DNA of 7,303 nt from an uncultured Prevotella sp. (GTDB lineage: Bacteria; Bacteroidota; Bacteroidia; Bacteroidales; Bacteroidaceae). Below, in pieces: positions 5,694-7,303 of the stretch (within the stretch, counting starts at the first letter, position 1; every line of letters starts with the position of its first letter). The position numbers and the translations under genes were made by a program. The DNA is taken from contig USSF01000082.1 of NCBI GenBank assembly GCA_900557405.1, positions 1-7,303 on the forward strand. The letters run 5' to 3'. The notes under the pieces were generated by a model. It made no database searches and had not been told where the DNA came from. It saw nothing but the letters and a program-made list of their open reading frames with translations.

Positions 5694-6743
5694 TTAACTG
5701 TTAAGCAGACGTTCTATCTCGTCTGTTGAAAGTTTTGTTATATCAGCTATCTGCTCTTTAGGCATACCACTATTGAACATACCTTTTACCATCGAAAGTA
5801 TTTGTTCTTTCTGTGCTGCTATCGTTTCGTCTTGCTTGGAGATAGTTTCACCTTGCTTGGAGATAGTTTCACCTTGCTTGGAGATTGTTTCACCTTGCTT
5901 GAAGATAGTTTCACCTTGCTTGGAGATAGTTTCACCTTGCTTGGAGATAGTTTCGTCTTGCATCGCTATCTTCTTGTCTCTCTGTAATATTGCCGTGTCG
6001 CGATTCTCTATTGCAGAGAAGAATTCATCCTCAACGTTCATGTCTTGACGCAGCTTTGAATCTGAGGCTGCCGTGATGAGACGGTGCAGGATGTGCATCA
6101 TCTCCATGTCACCGTTGAACTTGTCTTCATCTACGCTCAACACCTGGTGGTTACCGACTTCTCTCTGACTTTGGTCAAATACGCTTAACACCTCATCAAG
6201 ACGGTTGTTTACATGTCCTCTCAAGCGCGGTATCTGAACGATAATGCTGTCATGGGTAAGACTGTCAACAAACGGGTCCGGGATACCCTTTGTCACATGA
6301 TTGCCGTCATAGTCAAGAGCCTTGTGCTTTACGTACAGAACCGGTTCTTCTATGTCGCCCACCTTGTGGCCGAGCAGATACACGGCAATCATCGGTATAC
6401 CGTAACCGTCGTTCTCGCAGTCTTTCAGAATGTTTTCCGGATTGGCATACTGTGCACCGAGGTATTGGCGGAAGCGCAGAGTTTCCGTCTCCAGCCATGT
6501 CTTCTGCAACTCTATAAGCACAAGTTTTGTAGAGCCGTCGTCCTCCTTAATCCGTGCTCCGAAGTCTATGCGGAACATGGAAATTTTGTTCCTGTTTCCG
6601 TTAGTATATTCGTTACGGCGCATATCTACTTCAACCACTTCCTTTTTCAAGAGAGCAGAAATCAGCGTTTTCGCTATGCGTTCGTCCTCCATGAGATATT
6701 TGAACACGGAGTCGTATATCGGGTTTGCAATGTTTACCATCAT
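5694..6743 (-). CDS. Rpn-family recombination-promoting nuclease / PD-(D/E)XK transposase-like protein
   Basis: A 349-residue protein with an N-terminal Rpn (YhgA-like, PDDEXK_2) nuclease domain, the type shown in E. coli RpnA to be a DNA endonuclease that raises recombination. The core starts at NPIYDSVFKYLM (7-18). Asp60 in FRIDFGAR and the E-x-Q pair Glu78/Gln80 in LIELQK form the active-site pattern, followed by ETETLRFRQYLGAQY (85-99). Residues 256 to about 318 are heptad repeats of the DETISKQ/GETISKQ type, encoded by six tandem 21-bp repeats. The C-terminus (MPKEQIADITKLSTDEIERLL) resembles the short helix-turn-helix tail common in this family. ATG codons at 6743 and 6740 are both possible starts; two stop codons are in tandem. 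Lower-GC codon use than its neighbours suggests an accessory origin. It is not part of a recognisable transposon here. Confidence 0.85.
   Translation of the reverse strand: MMVNIANPIYDSVFKYLMEDERIAKTLISALLKKEVVEVDMRRNEYTNGNRNKISMFRIDFGARIKEDDGSTKLVLIELQKTWLETETLRFRQYLGAQYANPENILKDCENDGYGIPMIAVYLLGHKVGDIEEPVLYVKHKALDYDGNHVTKGIPDPFVDSLTHDSIIVQIPRLRGHVNNRLDEVLSVFDQSQREVGNHQVLSVDEDKFNGDMEMMHILHRLITAASDSKLRQDMNVEDEFFSAIENRDTAILQRDKKIAMQDETISKQGETISKQGETIFKQGETISKQGETISKQGETISKQDETIAAQKEQILSMVKGMFNSGMPKEQIADITKLSTDEIERLLNS
5832..5957. repeat. Six tandem 21-bp repeats inside the Rpn-family gene
   Basis: Units begin at 5832, 5853, 5874, 5895, 5916 and 5937. They share the core TTGCTTGGAGATAGTTTC, with single-base differences at 5886 (unit 3) and 5902 (unit 4) and a variant 3' end in the last unit. 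Degenerate units flank both sides. They encode residues 263-304 in frame, so gain or loss of a unit changes the protein by exactly seven residues. Confidence 0.97.
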
Positions 6744-6772
6744 AAGGCATCACGTTTTTATTGTTGTTCCTG

Positions 6773-6804
6773 CAAATATATGAAAAAAGAGCGAATATTC
6801 CTAA
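6773..6804 (-). promoter_or_regulatory. Promoter of the Rpn-family gene
   Basis: Read on the minus strand, TATATTTG (6780-6773) is an exact TAnnTTTG box about 30 nt before the ATG. TTAG (6804-6801), with a 20-bp spacer, is one mismatch from TTTG. The resulting 5' UTR would be short (about 23 nt) and has no clear Shine-Dalgarno. Confidence 0.5.
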
Positions 6805-6960
6805 TGTTAGCTATTGCTTTTACAAAAAGTTCATCTTTCTTATTTGGGAGGGGAAGATTATAAATATTTTTAATACCAAGAATGTGCATGTGACTTGTAA
6901 ACATACCACTGTATCTTGTTGACAAGCTGGAAATGCTTCTTGATACTAACTGATGTTTTA

Positions 6961-7239
6961 TCTTTTTTACCCTCATCCCTCACTAAATGCTCTGGAAACT
7001 CTCTTTTTATGGGTGTTTCGGAGCTGTGAGGGATAAATAAGAATCCGGTCACTTGTGATGCATAACTCAGTCATTTACTACTTGCTAGTGACTGGTTTAC
7101 GACCCATAGACCAGTGGTTTTGACAAGCGTGAGAAAACAATGAAGGATGAAATGATCCCTTACTCCATCCCTCACATCCCGAAAAGTTCATAGATACAGG
7201 ACATCCGACGGTTTTAGTGAGGGATGAGGGTAAAAAAGA
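6961..7239. repeat. 279-bp element bounded by perfect 27-bp inverted repeats
   Basis: The arm 6961-6987 (TCTTTTTTACCCTCATCCCT... ending in CACTAAA) is the exact reverse complement of 7213-7239. The 225-bp interior holds a further 10-bp inverted pair (TGTGAGGGAT at 7025-7034, ATCCCTCACA at 7167-7176) and smaller hairpins between 7068 and 7115. The form resembles a miniature inverted-repeat element or a structured non-coding locus. I found no convincing target-site duplication directly outside the arms, so mobility is unproven. Confidence 0.8.
7068..7115. repeat. Pair of adjacent small hairpins in the element centre
   Basis: CAGTCA (7068-7073) pairs with TGACTG (7089-7094), and ACTGGT (7091-7096) pairs with ACCAGT (7110-7115). 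The two stems share bases at 7091-7094, so they are mutually exclusive. They lie near the middle of the 279-bp inverted-repeat element. Confidence 0.5.
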
Positions 7240-7250
7240 AACTTTAAAGA

Positions 7251-7303
7251 GGGTGTGTCAAAACACCCAATATAAAAATATTAAACTCGTTGTGTGTCCA
7301 TTT
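7251..7303. mobile_element. Possible terminus of an insertion sequence, cut by the window end
   Basis: GGGTGTGTCAAAA at 7251-7263 looks like terminal inverted repeats I associate with Bacteroidetes transposases (for example of the IS1182 type); this is recall only. The same bases form a hairpin, GGGTGT-GTCAAA-ACACCC (7251-7268), followed by a second small dyad AATAT-AAAA-ATATT (7269-7282). No transposase is visible before the window ends, so it may simply be a hairpin. Confidence 0.25.

Larger units (their letters stand above)
6805..7303. other. AT-rich non-coding region with inverted-repeat element
   Basis: I see no gene of a known family in this stretch. It consists of about 150 bp of featureless AT-rich sequence, then the element bounded by 27-bp inverted repeats (6961-7239), then a hairpin and possible insertion-sequence end at 7251. 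Two small overlapping minus-strand ORFs exist (6758-6976 and 6870-7052). Both run into or through the repeat arm and lack recognisable motifs, so they are not called. Confidence 0.7.

Noticed and set aside
6213..6863. Long plus-strand open frame antisense to the Rpn-family gene
   Set aside because: Its composition and placement are those of a shadow frame; the minus-strand gene has intact domain motifs, promoter and terminator.
6758..7052. Two overlapping minus-strand small ORFs (72 and 60 codons)
   Set aside because: They overlap each other in different frames, run into the promoter of the Rpn gene or through the inverted-repeat arm, and show no motif or ribosome binding site.
1..7303. CRISPR array, tRNA or rRNA gene
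   Set aside because: No regularly spaced direct repeats with unique spacers, and no cloverleaf or rRNA-like sequence was seen on either strand; the only tandem array is the in-frame 21-bp repeat.

Overview
The window looks like chromosomal DNA from a member of the Bacteroidales, most likely Prevotella or a close relative. Three things point there. Promoters match the Bacteroidetes form (TTTG, about 20 bp, TAnnTTTG) and most starts lack a strong Shine-Dalgarno sequence. The gene families are typical of the group (DUF486, short TtcA-like protein, acetyl-CoA hydrolase/transferase family, Rpn/PDDEXK transposase-like nuclease). The coding sequence is moderately GC-rich with many ATA and ACA codons, next to AT-rich spacers. 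The assignment to genus is an inference.

Layout: 1-306 is non-coding. It holds a leftward promoter followed closely by a terminator hairpin (a candidate very short ncRNA or attenuated leader), then a palindrome resembling an FNR/CRP site and a rightward promoter. Four rightward genes follow with small gaps (28, 39 and 2 nt) and probably form one operon: low-molecular-weight protein tyrosine phosphatase (307-816), DUF486 membrane protein (845-1210), TtcA-like tRNA thiolase (1250-1984), and a lipoprotein papain-fold cysteine peptidase (1987-3030). A second transcription unit has a near-ideal Bacteroidetes promoter at 3093-3123. It carries a succinate/acetate-type CoA-transferase (3199-4689) and, 9 nt later, an exported SGNH/GDSL hydrolase (4699-5568). 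A perfect 14-bp hairpin with T-rich flanks on both sides (5603-5646) serves as terminator for this unit and for the convergent leftward gene.

That leftward gene (5694-6743) encodes an Rpn-family PD-(D/E)XK nuclease. Its C-terminal part contains six tandem 21-bp repeats, read as a heptad protein repeat. It has its own leftward promoter.

The last 560 bp (6744-7303) contain no gene I can support. They hold a 279-bp element bounded by perfect 27-bp inverted repeats (6961-6987 and 7213-7239). Inside it are alternating copies of GTGAGGGAT and several small hairpins, followed by a sequence at 7251 that may be the end of an insertion sequence. This accessory end, together with the repeat-bearing Rpn gene, is the least explained part of the window. 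The housekeeping part links signalling (phosphatase), tRNA modification, envelope proteolysis, short-chain fatty-acid metabolism and an exported esterase-like enzyme. No pathway joining the members of either operon is evident from sequence alone.
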